From positions 310,001 through 374,000 of the forward strand of contig CAWEDV010000002.1 in assembly GCA_963807975.1 (NCBI GenBank): 64,000 nt of DNA, written 5' to 3'. This stretch comes from JAACFF01 sp963807975 (GTDB lineage Bacteria > Chloroflexota > Anaerolineae > Promineifilales > Promineifilaceae). Under the pieces are notes generated by a model. It was not told the DNA's origin and made no database searches. It worked only from the letters and a program-made list of their open reading frames with translations. Of this stretch, positions 25,618 to 34,530 are shown in pieces; position 1 is the first letter of the stretch, and each line of letters opens with the position of its first letter. A program made the position numbers and the translations under genes.

Positions 25618-26814
25618 TTAGCCGAGTGATTCGGGCTGTGTTAGCCAACGGCCGTTGATCAGCGTTGCCCAGGCGGTAAAATCATCATTGAATACAGCGA
25701 TGTCAGCATCTTTTCCCACTTCCAGACTGCCCTTACGGTCGTCTACGCCGATAACGTGGGCGGGCGTAAGCGAAGCCATACGCAGCGCTTCGTGCAGGGG
25801 GATGCCAACTTGCTCAATCAAAATCGGAATCATTTCGTTCAGCAAGGTTGTGCTGCCGGCAAAACAGGAACGATCAAACATCATGCCTACGCCATCATGC
25901 ACTTCATACTCCATCTCGCCCATGCGAAAACGGGAACCCTCCGGCAAACCAGCGCCGCTCGTCGCATCCGAAATCGCGCACAAACGGTCAGGACCGATAC
26001 ACTTATAAGCGAGTTTCATCAGCGTGGGCGGCAAATGCTTGTTGTCGCTGATCATTTCCACGGTCAAATCGTCGTATGTCAACGACACTTCAAGGAGACC
26101 TGGTTTGCGCCAGGGACCCTCGCGCACCGTGGTAGACTGGGCACTCCAGATGTGAATGATATGGCGCAATCCTCTCTCTATCGCCGCAGCAACCTCATCC
26201 TCTTTGGCTGAGCTGTGTCCGGCGGCGGGGACGATGCCCAAAGCGTCCAGGCGGCTTGTGAGCTGCAGCGCACCCGGCAGCTCTGGCGCATAGGATACCA
26301 TGCGTATAACTTCATGGTGTCCCAGCAATTGATCGGCCGTGCCATCATCCGGATTACGAACATTAGCCGGGTCTTGAGCGCCCGCCTGTGGCAGGCTGAA
26401 ATAGGGACCTTCGAGGTGAACCCCCAGCACCTGTGCTCCATCGTTGCTTTCGGCCATCCACTGCCGGCTGAACTCCAAGCAGTCCAACAAGTTGGCAATC
26501 GGGGCCGTAGCGGGGGTCGACAAAAGCGAGGTCACGCCACGCCGGGCATTCTCGCGGGTGATGACGCCATAAGCTTCAGCAGTTGGTTCATTAAAGGTAT
26601 GGCCCAAGGCCCCGTGCGTGTGTATGTCGATCAGGCCGGGAGCTATCAGGCGGGAACCCACGTCGATTCTTTCGATATCTGGTCCCAATTCACCTGTATT
26701 GACGATGCAGGCAATCGTTGACCCCTCAACAATGACCGCTTTTCCGGCTTCCATAGATTGGGGCAGTACAACCTGCCCGTTAACCAAAGCGAAGTGCGTT
26801 CCTTCTGGTTTCAT
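25618..26814 (-). CDS. nagA: N-acetylglucosamine-6-phosphate deacetylase
   Basis: A 398-residue amidohydrolase from ATG 26814 (MKPEGTHFALVNGQV), with AAGGGG just upstream inside the end of the sulfatase gene. LIAPGLIDIHTHGALGH holds the first metal motif, LGVHLEGPYF the metal-binding Glu, PAAGHSSAKEDEV and HIIHIWSAQS the His residues, and CAISDATSGAGLPEG the catalytic Asp. The usual HLFNAM word is replaced by HIWSAQ, which may alter specificity. It removes acetate from N-acetylhexosamine-6-phosphate. With NagB it links the glycan's amino sugar to glycolysis. Confidence 0.87.
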   Translation of the reverse strand: MKPEGTHFALVNGQVVLPQSMEAGKAVIVEGSTIACIVNTGELGPDIERIDVGSRLIAPGLIDIHTHGALGHTFNEPTAEAYGVITRENARRGVTSLLSTPATAPIANLLDCLEFSRQWMAESNDGAQVLGVHLEGPYFSLPQAGAQDPANVRNPDDGTADQLLGHHEVIRMVSYAPELPGALQLTSRLDALGIVPAAGHSSAKEDEVAAAIERGLRHIIHIWSAQSTTVREGPWRKPGLLEVSLTYDDLTVEMISDNKHLPPTLMKLAYKCIGPDRLCAISDATSGAGLPEGSRFRMGEMEYEVHDGVGMMFDRSCFAGSTTLLNEMIPILIEQVGIPLHEALRMASLTPAHVIGVDDRKGSLEVGKDADIAVFNDDFTAWATLINGRWLTQPESLG

Positions 26815-26818
26815 TGCC

Positions 26819-28231
26819 TTACCCCTTCCCCATTTCCGGCCCGACCGGAGCAAAACGGAACATGCCATATTGGGCTTCTATCATGTTCGCGTCATCCGTC
26901 TCGCGCATGATCGCCCACATCCTGGCCGCCATGCTCTCCAAGACAGCAGCTTGAAGCGGATCGCCGGCCAAATTGTGTTTTTCGTGCGGGTCTGCAGCTA
27001 GGTCGTAGAGCTCATCCTCGTCAAAGCCATTAAATACATATTTGTGATCATTGCGCCAGAGCACGCGTTGTGTGTAATTGAAGCGCTGCCCGTGGCATTC
27101 CGCGAAAGCTTCAGAGTCCCAGACGCTATTTTCACCTTGCAGCAGGGGTAGCAGAGAACGCCCATGACAGGAAAAATCATCACCGGTGGTGAGCAGCACC
27201 AGGGTCGGTACCAGATCAAGCAAGCTGACAACTTCATCTAGTGGTGCGCCATTTTGAATGCCCGGCCCGTTCAATACCAACGGTATGCGGTATGCGCCTT
27301 CGAAGGCGGGGATACCCTTGAGCAGCAAGCGGTGTTCAGCCATGTAATCACCATGATCAGATGTGAACACGACTATGGTGTTGTCACGCATATTCAAGGC
27401 GTCTAGGGTGGCTAAAATGCGTCCAACCTGTTCATCGATCATGGTGCAGTTGGCGTAGTAGCAGGCAGTGGCGCGGGCGTAATCATCCCAGGTCAAATCC
27501 TCCCAAACGCGCTGGATACGCCGGTAAATGGCAGGCTGGTTAGCCAGATCGGAGTCGAAGTTTGGCGGTGGTGAAATGTCATCCAGGTTGTAGCGATTGT
27601 AAAAGCTACGCAGGGCCACGTAGGGATCGTGGGGCGCTTCGGTGCTAATGAATAAGGCCCACGGCCGTTCCGGAGATGCCGCCGCTTTTTCTATGAAACG
27701 AATGCCGTCGCTGTACATCTGGAATTCAGGCTGCGCCTCCACTGGTTCATCAGTAACGCCATAGAGCAGAAAATCAGAATACCCTTTTTGTCCCACCATC
27801 CGCCGCATGTCTAAATCGTCTTCCACCTCGACCAGTCCCAATTTTTGTTGATACTGCTTGATCTCATAGGTGTTGAAGCCGAAATTCTCCAGGCGGTTGC
27901 TGCGTTCCACATGCCATTTACCATAATAGGCGGTGTCATACCCCGCGTTTTGTAAATACTGCGGCCACACAGGCAGTGTCGCATCAAAACTGGCCCGGTA
28001 AGTGGGAACCGCGTGAGTCACGTCAACCATGCCATGATTATGCGGCAGCAGTCCGGTCATCAAGCTGGCACGCGTCGGCGAACAAATAGGATTGACCGTG
28101 TAGCAGCGTTTGAAATGGACACCCTGAGCCGCCAGTTTATCCAGGTTTGGCGTCTGGCAGGCAGTCTGGACCTCGATGGTGTCGGCGCGCTGCTGATCGG
28201 TCATTAAGAAGAGAAGATTGGGAGCGCTCAT
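26819..28231 (-). CDS. Sulfatase (formylglycine-dependent)
   Basis: A 470-residue sulfatase. It starts MSAPNLLFLMTDQQRADTIE and has the maturation motif C50-S-P-T-R54, in which Cys50 becomes formylglycine. YYGKWHVE, STEAPHDPYVA and VFTSDHGDYMAEHRLLLKG contain the remaining metal and sulfate ligands. There is no signal peptide, so it acts in the cytoplasm, on an imported sulfated sugar. A formylglycine-generating enzyme is not in the window. The start overlaps the AGE-epimerase stop by four bases. It is not closely similar to the second sulfatase at 39.3 kb. Confidence 0.93.
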   Translation of the reverse strand: MSAPNLLFLMTDQQRADTIEVQTACQTPNLDKLAAQGVHFKRCYTVNPICSPTRASLMTGLLPHNHGMVDVTHAVPTYRASFDATLPVWPQYLQNAGYDTAYYGKWHVERSNRLENFGFNTYEIKQYQQKLGLVEVEDDLDMRRMVGQKGYSDFLLYGVTDEPVEAQPEFQMYSDGIRFIEKAAASPERPWALFISTEAPHDPYVALRSFYNRYNLDDISPPPNFDSDLANQPAIYRRIQRVWEDLTWDDYARATACYYANCTMIDEQVGRILATLDALNMRDNTIVVFTSDHGDYMAEHRLLLKGIPAFEGAYRIPLVLNGPGIQNGAPLDEVVSLLDLVPTLVLLTTGDDFSCHGRSLLPLLQGENSVWDSEAFAECHGQRFNYTQRVLWRNDHKYVFNGFDEDELYDLAADPHEKHNLAGDPLQAAVLESMAARMWAIMRETDDANMIEAQYGMFRFAPVGPEMGKG

Positions 28232-29433
28232 AAATCACTTTTCTGTAGCGGCGCTTCCCCAGTCAAGCGCTCCAATACGGCCGTACAATAGATCAGCGAG
28301 CGGGGTAAATGGAAGGGATCTTTAACGGGCAGGGCAACCGTTTTCGTAAATTTCTTGCCCTGGCGATCGAGCTTCTGCGTCCATTCTCCATAGCCGGCAA
28401 CTGGATAATGAGTAAAGGCATAATTATGCACCTGCTCGAACCAATCTAGCGCCCAATCAGCGCCAAAGTGCTCATAAGCAAGCAGCAGGGCATAAAGAGC
28501 CTCCGTGTGCGGCCACCAAAGTTTGCTTCCAGCGAAGGGCCACCAGGGCTCTCCCCCGGCGACATCGCGCGACAACATGATGCCGCCATACTGCTCATCC
28601 CAACCATATTCGATGTGACGCTTAATGGTGGCTACTGCTTCTTCGATTCTGCGCTTGTTTCCCCAATATTGGTAGATGTGCATCATGAACCACATCGATT
28701 CGATGGCATGCCCGGGGACGATGGCCCGCCCTTGTGAGGAATCAATGAGGCTGTCGTCCTGATGAAGGTACTCGTAGATGAGACCCTCTTCTGGTCGCAG
28801 GAAGGCGGTCATAACCTCTTCCGCCTGCTGCAGGCCCGCCGCCAAGATCGTTTCGTCTTTGAGCAGCAGGCCTAATTCGTGAAACACCAATGAGAAAATC
28901 ATGGAAACACCGTGGGCTTTGACGCCCTCCGGCAGCGGGTATGGTGCCGTTTTGTACGAGCCCGGGTTGGCCAACTGCTTCTGTACGTTTTCGTAAGTCT
29001 CCAACGCCAAGGCGATAACTTGCGGATCGCCAGTGGCCCGTGCCAGCTCCGTCAGCCCATAGATGGCAAATCCGCCGGCATAAATGCTGGTGGCCCCTTC
29101 TAAAACATCCCCCTGCTCGTCAACGGCGAAGACCCAATGGCCATCTTTATCACGGCCGTACTGCTTCGCAAACTCAAAAATAAACCAGGCCACATCGAGC
29201 CATTCCTGCCGCGCTTCGATCTGATTGTACAAGGTACTGAAGGTCCATATCGCCCGCAGCTGTGACCACATATACTTGTCACTGCTCAGCACTTGCCCTT
29301 CATCGGAGATACAGGTGCGAATACCGCCGTGCTGCCAATCGACAGCGTGCTCTAACCAGAACGGGACCGTACGCTGCAGCAGTTCCGCACGATAAATGGA
29401 GAGCAAGTCACAAAACCGGAGGTCTATGCGCAA
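28228..29433 (-). CDS. AGE-family epimerase/isomerase (N-acylglucosamine 2-epimerase-like)
   Basis: A 401-residue alpha/alpha-barrel protein. The start is taken as TTG 29433, because GGAG lies seven bases upstream and the cupin stop is two bases before it; the longer open frame runs through the cupin gene and shows no homology there. FWLEHAVDWQHGGIRTCISD, VPGHAIESMWFMMHIYQYW and SKLWWPHTEALYALLLAYEHF are AGE-family words with the catalytic His residues. The family includes N-acetylglucosamine 2-epimerases, cellobiose epimerases and mannose isomerases. Context (NagA, NagB, sulfatase) favours an amino sugar or a disaccharide. Confidence 0.85.
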   Translation of the reverse strand: MRIDLRFCDLLSIYRAELLQRTVPFWLEHAVDWQHGGIRTCISDEGQVLSSDKYMWSQLRAIWTFSTLYNQIEARQEWLDVAWFIFEFAKQYGRDKDGHWVFAVDEQGDVLEGATSIYAGGFAIYGLTELARATGDPQVIALALETYENVQKQLANPGSYKTAPYPLPEGVKAHGVSMIFSLVFHELGLLLKDETILAAGLQQAEEVMTAFLRPEEGLIYEYLHQDDSLIDSSQGRAIVPGHAIESMWFMMHIYQYWGNKRRIEEAVATIKRHIEYGWDEQYGGIMLSRDVAGGEPWWPFAGSKLWWPHTEALYALLLAYEHFGADWALDWFEQVHNYAFTHYPVAGYGEWTQKLDRQGKKFTKTVALPVKDPFHLPRSLIYCTAVLERLTGEAPLQKSDL

Positions 29434-29434
29434 C

Positions 29435-29860
29435 TCATTTCTCCAGGACCTCGTCATAACCCCATCCCTGCAGCCGGCATACAGCCTGGACATGGGAATC
29501 CCAGGTAGGTTCGGCAGTTGGCCGGCCTGTGGGAAAACAATCAACAGCCAGGTAATGGAGATCAGTCGTGCTCTCACAGTGGATGGCATGCGGCGTGGCT
29601 GGCGGGATGCGCACCACATCGCCCTGTTCAACCAGAAAATCTTCACTCTCCCCGCCAATCTCCAGGCGCCCTTGCCCCTGCAAGATGTAAAAGATCTGCT
29701 CCGTGTCGTCGTGCTGGTGCAGTGGAGGCGCGCCACCAGGGCTGATGACGACGATAAACACTTCGCTGGCTGAGGCCTGCGAACGATCCATCACCAGGTC
29801 GTTAATATGCGTCGGAAAACGGTAGCGTTGTGTTTGTTTCGTCGAGAACACGTAGTTCAT
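29435..29860 (-). CDS. Small single-cupin protein
   Basis: A 141-residue cupin with GGGAGT about ten bases before the ATG. Motif 1 is HQHDDTEQIFYILQGQG (His, His, Glu as metal ligands) and motif 2 is PPATPHAIH. Such proteins act as sugar isomerases, uronate-processing enzymes such as KdgF, or regulators. This one is not obviously KdgF. It opens the downstream catabolic operon, after a 252-base gap that follows the Gfo/Idh gene, and is nearly fused to the AGE gene. Confidence 0.82.
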   Translation of the reverse strand: MNYVFSTKQTQRYRFPTHINDLVMDRSQASASEVFIVVISPGGAPPLHQHDDTEQIFYILQGQGRLEIGGESEDFLVEQGDVVRIPPATPHAIHCESTTDLHYLAVDCFPTGRPTAEPTWDSHVQAVCRLQGWGYDEVLEK

Positions 29861-30112
29861 AAGATGTTACTCCCTAGTAAAATGGGGCTAATTGTGTTAA
29901 AGGTGTATTTCATATCAGTTGAGGAAAAATAACAAAATTGTGAATTGTTGAACGGTTATTTGGAACATGATTCCTTGGTAGAATGTGCCTCAGACTCGAT
30001 AGCTTTATCTAACTAGAGGCTTCATTAATAATCCAACACTTCAGCCATAAATTGTTATTATCTCTTCTCGTCCATCTAATTTCTGTTGCCAATTAGATGA
30101 AATTATTGACAC
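29861..30112. promoter_or_regulatory. Probable internal promoter region of the catabolic operon
   Basis: This is the largest gap inside the run of minus-strand catabolic genes, so a second promoter for the cupin-to-gnd genes is likely here. The stretch is AT-rich. An AATTGTGA half-site (near 29936) resembles half of the LacI operator found at 39.08 kb, but the second half is not conserved. No clear -35/-10 pair was identified. Confidence 0.3.
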
Positions 30113-31105
30113 CTACAATTCTATTCCGGCTTTGTATCCGGCAAGCATCTGATCCATCACCCAACTTGTCCGCGCACCGCTCACGCCACTGCTGGGGCAG
30201 CGTGACTCGCCGCGCAAGTCGTCCACTACACTCTGAATCAAGGGCTGCTGGATATGAAGTGGGTATTCAATGGCGAACTCGGTTTCGCCGTGGCTTGTGG
30301 TTAGTAAAACAGGTTCGGAGCCAAACGTCGAGAAGGTTATGCGCCCTTTGCTGCCCAGGATCTCTGTGCGATCAACCGCCTCAAATGTGGTGAAAGACCA
30401 GGCCCCCGTGCCCTGCACGCCAGACTCAAAGCGCCAGGTACCGGTGACGATATCTTCGGCGGGGTAATGACCCGCCTGGTTGCCGGCAAAACCTTCGACG
30501 TCCGTGATCGGTCCTATAACGTAGTCAAGAAAATCCAACTGGTGTGAAGCCAGGTCAACAAAGATACCGCCGCCGGCAATATCGGGGAGCACACGCCATG
30601 GCAGGTTGGAACTGTCCAGCTCCTGCGGACGCACCGCCTGGTAGAGGGCAACTGATACGAAACGAACATCACCAATCGCTCCGGCAGCAAGCAATTCTTT
30701 GATCTTCAAAAAGCGGGCCAGGGAACGCCGGTAGTACGCCACATACAAAGAAACACCCGCCTCATGGCAGGCACCAATCATATCCTGGCATTCGTCGGCA
30801 TTTAAGGCCATCGGCTTTTCGACATAGACCGGTTTGCCCGCCTGCGCTGCCATGATCGCATATTCTTTGTGAGAGGAAGGTGGAGTCGAGATATAAATGG
30901 CGTTCACCTCGGGATCGTTGATCAACGCCCGGGCATCATCATACCATCGGGGCACGCTGTGGCGCTGGGCATAATCCTGCGCCAACTCCCCATCACGTCG
31001 CATCACTGCCACCAGGCAAGAATTTCGTGCCTTTTGAAAGCCCGGACCACTCTTGACTTCGGTGACATTGCCACAGCCAACAATGCCCCAACGAATTGTC
31101 TTCAT
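30113..31105 (-). CDS. Gfo/Idh/MocA-family oxidoreductase
   Basis: A 330-residue protein from ATG 31105 (MKTIRWGIVGCGNVTEVKSG) with GGGAG nine bases upstream. The NAD-binding GIVGCGNV, AIYISTPPSSHKEYA and the hallmark KPVYVEKPMALN are present, and the C-terminal beta-sheet domain contains DIAGGGIFVDLASHQLDFLD. The family oxidises or reduces sugars and inositols. Lying between the importer and the catabolic genes, it probably acts on the imported sugar. Specificity cannot be read from the sequence. Confidence 0.9.
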   Translation of the reverse strand: MKTIRWGIVGCGNVTEVKSGPGFQKARNSCLVAVMRRDGELAQDYAQRHSVPRWYDDARALINDPEVNAIYISTPPSSHKEYAIMAAQAGKPVYVEKPMALNADECQDMIGACHEAGVSLYVAYYRRSLARFLKIKELLAAGAIGDVRFVSVALYQAVRPQELDSSNLPWRVLPDIAGGGIFVDLASHQLDFLDYVIGPITDVEGFAGNQAGHYPAEDIVTGTWRFESGVQGTGAWSFTTFEAVDRTEILGSKGRITFSTFGSEPVLLTTSHGETEFAIEYPLHIQQPLIQSVVDDLRGESRCPSSGVSGARTSWVMDQMLAGYKAGIEL

Positions 31106-31139
31106 CAAGCATTCTCCCATTTTTCTTCGATCATCAATC

Positions 31140-32190
31140 CTAAGGAAGCTCGCCAATACCTTCTAGCGTCAACTCTTGTGCGCGATGGCAGCTGACATAG
31201 TGATCCGGTCTGAGTTCGATTAGCTGCGGCGGCTCCTTGGAGCAAATATCAATGGCATATTGGCAGCGTGGGTGGAAATAACAGCCGGAGGGTGGATTGG
31301 CGGGACTCGGGACATCGCCTTCAAGTTCAGTCATGGCTGAACGCACTCGTGGATCGGCAACAGGCACAGCCTCCATGAGCGCCTCCGTATAAGGATGGAG
31401 TGGCCTATAGTATAGTTCGTCGGTGGGCGACATCTCCGCGATTTTGCCCACGTACATCACAGCCACGCGGTCGCTGATATGCTTGACGACGCTTAGGTCA
31501 TGGGCCACGAACAAGTAAGTCAGGTTCAGTTTCTGCTGCAAGTCCAACATCAAATTCAAGGACTTGGGCTTGGACAGAAACATCCAAGGCAGAGACAGGC
31601 TCATCAGCCACGATTAGACGTGGATTTAGGGCCAGAGCGCGGGCAATGACGATGCGCTGTCTTTGGCCCCCGCTGAAGGCATGGGGAAAGCGCTGCATAT
31701 ATTCGGGTCGTAATCCAACCAACTGCAGCAGTTCCCGCACGCGCTCCGTGCCGCTCTTCGCGATCAGTCATTTGCTGGATCACAAAAAGTGGCTCGCCGA
31801 CGATGTCCAAGATGTTATGGCGCGGATTCAACGAGGCGTACGGATCCTGAAAGATCATTTGTATCTCGCTGCGCATGACCCGCATTTCTTCTTCCGGGAG
31901 TTGGCAATGTCCACTTTCTCACCCGAGGATTTGAGGAAGTGAATTTCGCCATCGGTGGGTTCGACGGCGCGCAGAATACAGCGGGCGGTTGTTGTTTTGC
32001 CACAACCGCTCTCCCCGACCAGGCCCAGCGTCTCACCCTCATTAATGAAAAAGCTGACGCCATCAACAGCCCGAACTTGGCCGACGAGGCGTTTGAAGAA
32101 TCCTTTCTGAATCGGAAAATACTTCTTCAGGTCTTTAACTTCTAGGATTATCGGTTTCACATCAATTGATTCAGTCACAGGATTTGCCAT
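31140..32190 (-). pseudogene. ABC importer ATPase 2 (OppF/DppF-like), three frameshifts
   Basis: Read with frame changes, the minus strand encodes a complete oligopeptide-type ATPase: Walker A GLVGESGCGKTTTAR, then QMIFQDPYASLNPR, signature FSGGQRQRIVIARAL, Walker B LIVADEPVSALDVS, H-loop VAHDLSVVKH and the OppF C-terminal Cys motif (SGCYFHPRCQYA..IC). The frame changes near 31888, 31752 and 31563, each by a single base, with no other lesion. This is either very recent decay or read error. It follows the intact ATPase 1 in the importer operon. If the shifts are real, the importer lacks one ATPase. Confidence 0.9.
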
Positions 32191-32220
32191 TGGGATTGAG
32201 ATATCGACGAAACATACTGA

Positions 32221-33285
32221 CTATGACTCACTTTGTGCGCTCAAATTTACCTGGCCATTTTCTTCTGCGGCGTCGTGATGCAGGAAACAGCTGGCCGATT
32301 GCAGTTCATTAACCGGCAGGAGGCGCGGTGTTCGCCGGTCACAAGTGCCGGGCATGAAGGCAAAACAACGGGGATAGAAGGGGCACCCGGCTGGACGGTT
32401 GAAGGGATGAGGGATGGAGCCTTCGATGGTTGGTAACAACTCTTTTGATTCTTGGTGGATCGTAGGGATGGATTCTAACAGCGCCTTGGTGTAAGGATGC
32501 TGCGGATTGTGGAAGATGTCGTCCACCGGTCCAGTTTCCACGATACGACCCAAATACATGACCACCACATAATCTGCTATCTGCGCAATGACCCCCAGGT
32601 CATGGGTGATGAAGATAATCGACATATTCATCTCTTGCTGCAAGCGGCGCAGGAGGTTTAAGACCTGAGCTTGGGTAGTCACATCGATGGCAGTGGTCGG
32701 TTCATCCGCTATCAACAGGCGCGGGTTACAAGACAAGGCCATGGCGATCATGGCCCGCTGTCGTAAACCACCGCTCAATTCCCAAGAGTAGGCGTCCAAA
32801 CGCTGTTCTGGGCTGGGCATCCCAACTTCATGTAATCTCTCGATGGCAATTTCTTTCGCTTCTCGTTTATTAACATCCATGTGCAAACGGACCGCCTCAA
32901 TGAGTTGGTTGCCAATGGTGTGCACCGGGCTAAATGAAGCCATCGGCTCCTGTGGGATCAACGCAATTTCGCCGCCGCGGATCGATCGCATTTGCTTCCC
33001 TTGCGCATCCAGTTGGGTCAGGTCGATTAGTTCTTCCTGCCCGCCTTCCAACTGGCGCCTCCAGAGGATTTCACCGTCGACAATCCTTCCTGGTTTCTGC
33101 ACAATGCGTAAGACGGACTTGATGGTCACACTCTTACCACAGCCACTTTCGCCGACAACACCGACAACTTGACCTTCATGAACGTCAAAACTGACACCGT
33201 CGACAGCCTGCGCCGTCCCCTCGTCCATGACGAAGTAGGTCTTCAAATTTCGTATCGAGAGCAAAGATTTTTTATCGTTATCCAT
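32221..33285 (-). CDS. ABC importer ATPase 1 (OppD/DppD-like)
   Basis: A 354-residue ATPase of the dipeptide/oligopeptide family. Walker A GVVGESGCGKSVT, Q-loop ALIPQEPMASFSP, signature WELSGGLRQRAMIAMAL, Walker B LLIADEPTTAIDV and the H-loop FITHDLGVIAQ are intact. The C-terminal RPAGCPFYPRCFAFMPGTC is the OppD-type Cys region. It drives import through the OppB/OppC-like permeases encoded upstream. Transporters of this class also carry oligosaccharides, which fits this locus. Confidence 0.93.
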   Translation of the reverse strand: MDNDKKSLLSIRNLKTYFVMDEGTAQAVDGVSFDVHEGQVVGVVGESGCGKSVTIKSVLRIVQKPGRIVDGEILWRRQLEGGQEELIDLTQLDAQGKQMRSIRGGEIALIPQEPMASFSPVHTIGNQLIEAVRLHMDVNKREAKEIAIERLHEVGMPSPEQRLDAYSWELSGGLRQRAMIAMALSCNPRLLIADEPTTAIDVTTQAQVLNLLRRLQQEMNMSIIFITHDLGVIAQIADYVVVMYLGRIVETGPVDDIFHNPQHPYTKALLESIPTIHQESKELLPTIEGSIPHPFNRPAGCPFYPRCFAFMPGTCDRRTPRLLPVNELQSASCFLHHDAAEENGQVNLSAQSES

Positions 33286-33345
33286 TAAAACTCTTATGCT
33301 TCCTGACTATCCAACTATCAAACTAACAACTTTCTAACTACTTGC

Positions 33346-34524
33346 CTAATGACTATACGGATCCGCCGCATCCCGCAAACCATCACCCATGAGATTCATG
33401 GTCAAGACGGTGATTACGACGGCCAAGCCCGGTAAAAGCAGCCAAGGCGCGAGGGCGATGGATTGTAAGTTTTGCGCCTCTTGCAGCAGCACACCCCAAC
33501 TGATCGCGGGTGGGCGCAAGCCCAGGCCCAGGAAACTCAAAAAGGTCTCGCTGATGATCATGACCGGAATCGCGAGCGTCACGGCAGCGATGATGTGGCT
33601 GTACATGGTCGGCATCATATGGCGGAAGACAACACGCGCTTCTTTCGCGCCAGACAATTTGGCGGCAACCACATAGTCTTCTTCGCGCAGGGAAAGAAAA
33701 CGACTGCGGATCTCGCGCGCCAGGGTCGTCCAACCGATCAGGGCCAGAATAACTGTGATAGCCAAATAGGTCTGTTCAACCGACCAGGTACGCGGCATTG
33801 CCGCCGATAATGCCAGCCAGATGGGAACGGCCGGCAGCGACTGCAGCAGTTCGATCAGCCGCTGGATAATCATATCCGTTGTGCCACCGTAATAACCGGA
33901 CAGCCCGCCAAGGACAATGCCTAAAATCGTGCTGATGATAACGGCGATCAAACCTATCGACAGGGAGGTGCGGGTACCGTACATCAAGCGTGACCATTGG
34001 TCACGTCCCAGGCGATCCGTTCCTAATAAATGGAAAAAATCGCCTGATTCAGGATGTTCCAGGCCGATAAAGTGAAGGTTGGTTTCGATAAGACCGAGTA
34101 TCTCGTAGGAATACCCCTGCGCGAATAGTTGCAGATAGATCTTTTCCTCACTGCCGGTCTCCCACTCCATGCGCAGCGTCTCCGGATTGCGGGCGCCTTC
34201 GACCGCATATACAAACAGCTGCAGCCGGCCCTCATCGAAGAAGTGCAGCCGCTGGGGGGGAATAAATAACTCGGTCGCTACAGATTCATGCGGATCTTGC
34301 GTGCTGAAAAAGCCCGGGATGATGGCCACAATGGCGATCAGGATCACGACAAAGCTGCTGGCTACAGCCAGCTTGTGTTTTCTGAAGCGCCACCAGACCA
34401 ACTTCCAATTTGGCGCGACGTAAATCGAATCAACTTCTTCCTCATGGGCAGGAGGACCTTGCGGCAGCGGCGGTTCGATGGCGATCTCGGGAGTAGTTGC
34501 GGTGGGATTGGTTTCGGGACTCAT
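33346..34524 (-). CDS. ABC importer permease 2 (OppC/DppC-like)
   Basis: A 392-residue permease. A Pro-rich, acidic N-terminus (about 35 residues) precedes the first membrane span (LAVASSFVVILIAIVAII), then a ~110-residue extracytoplasmic domain. The conserved HLLGTDRLGRDQWSRLMYGTR of OppC proteins follows and leads to the five-helix transport domain. The ATPase-contacting EAA-type loop DYVVAAKLSGAKEARVVFRH is present. It lies six bases after the OppB-like gene. The frame is intact. Confidence 0.92.
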   Translation of the reverse strand: MSPETNPTATTPEIAIEPPLPQGPPAHEEEVDSIYVAPNWKLVWWRFRKHKLAVASSFVVILIAIVAIIPGFFSTQDPHESVATELFIPPQRLHFFDEGRLQLFVYAVEGARNPETLRMEWETGSEEKIYLQLFAQGYSYEILGLIETNLHFIGLEHPESGDFFHLLGTDRLGRDQWSRLMYGTRTSLSIGLIAVIISTILGIVLGGLSGYYGGTTDMIIQRLIELLQSLPAVPIWLALSAAMPRTWSVEQTYLAITVILALIGWTTLAREIRSRFLSLREEDYVVAAKLSGAKEARVVFRHMMPTMYSHIIAAVTLAIPVMIISETFLSFLGLGLRPPAISWGVLLQEAQNLQSIALAPWLLLPGLAVVITVLTMNLMGDGLRDAADPYSH

Positions 34525-34530
34525 GGCAGC

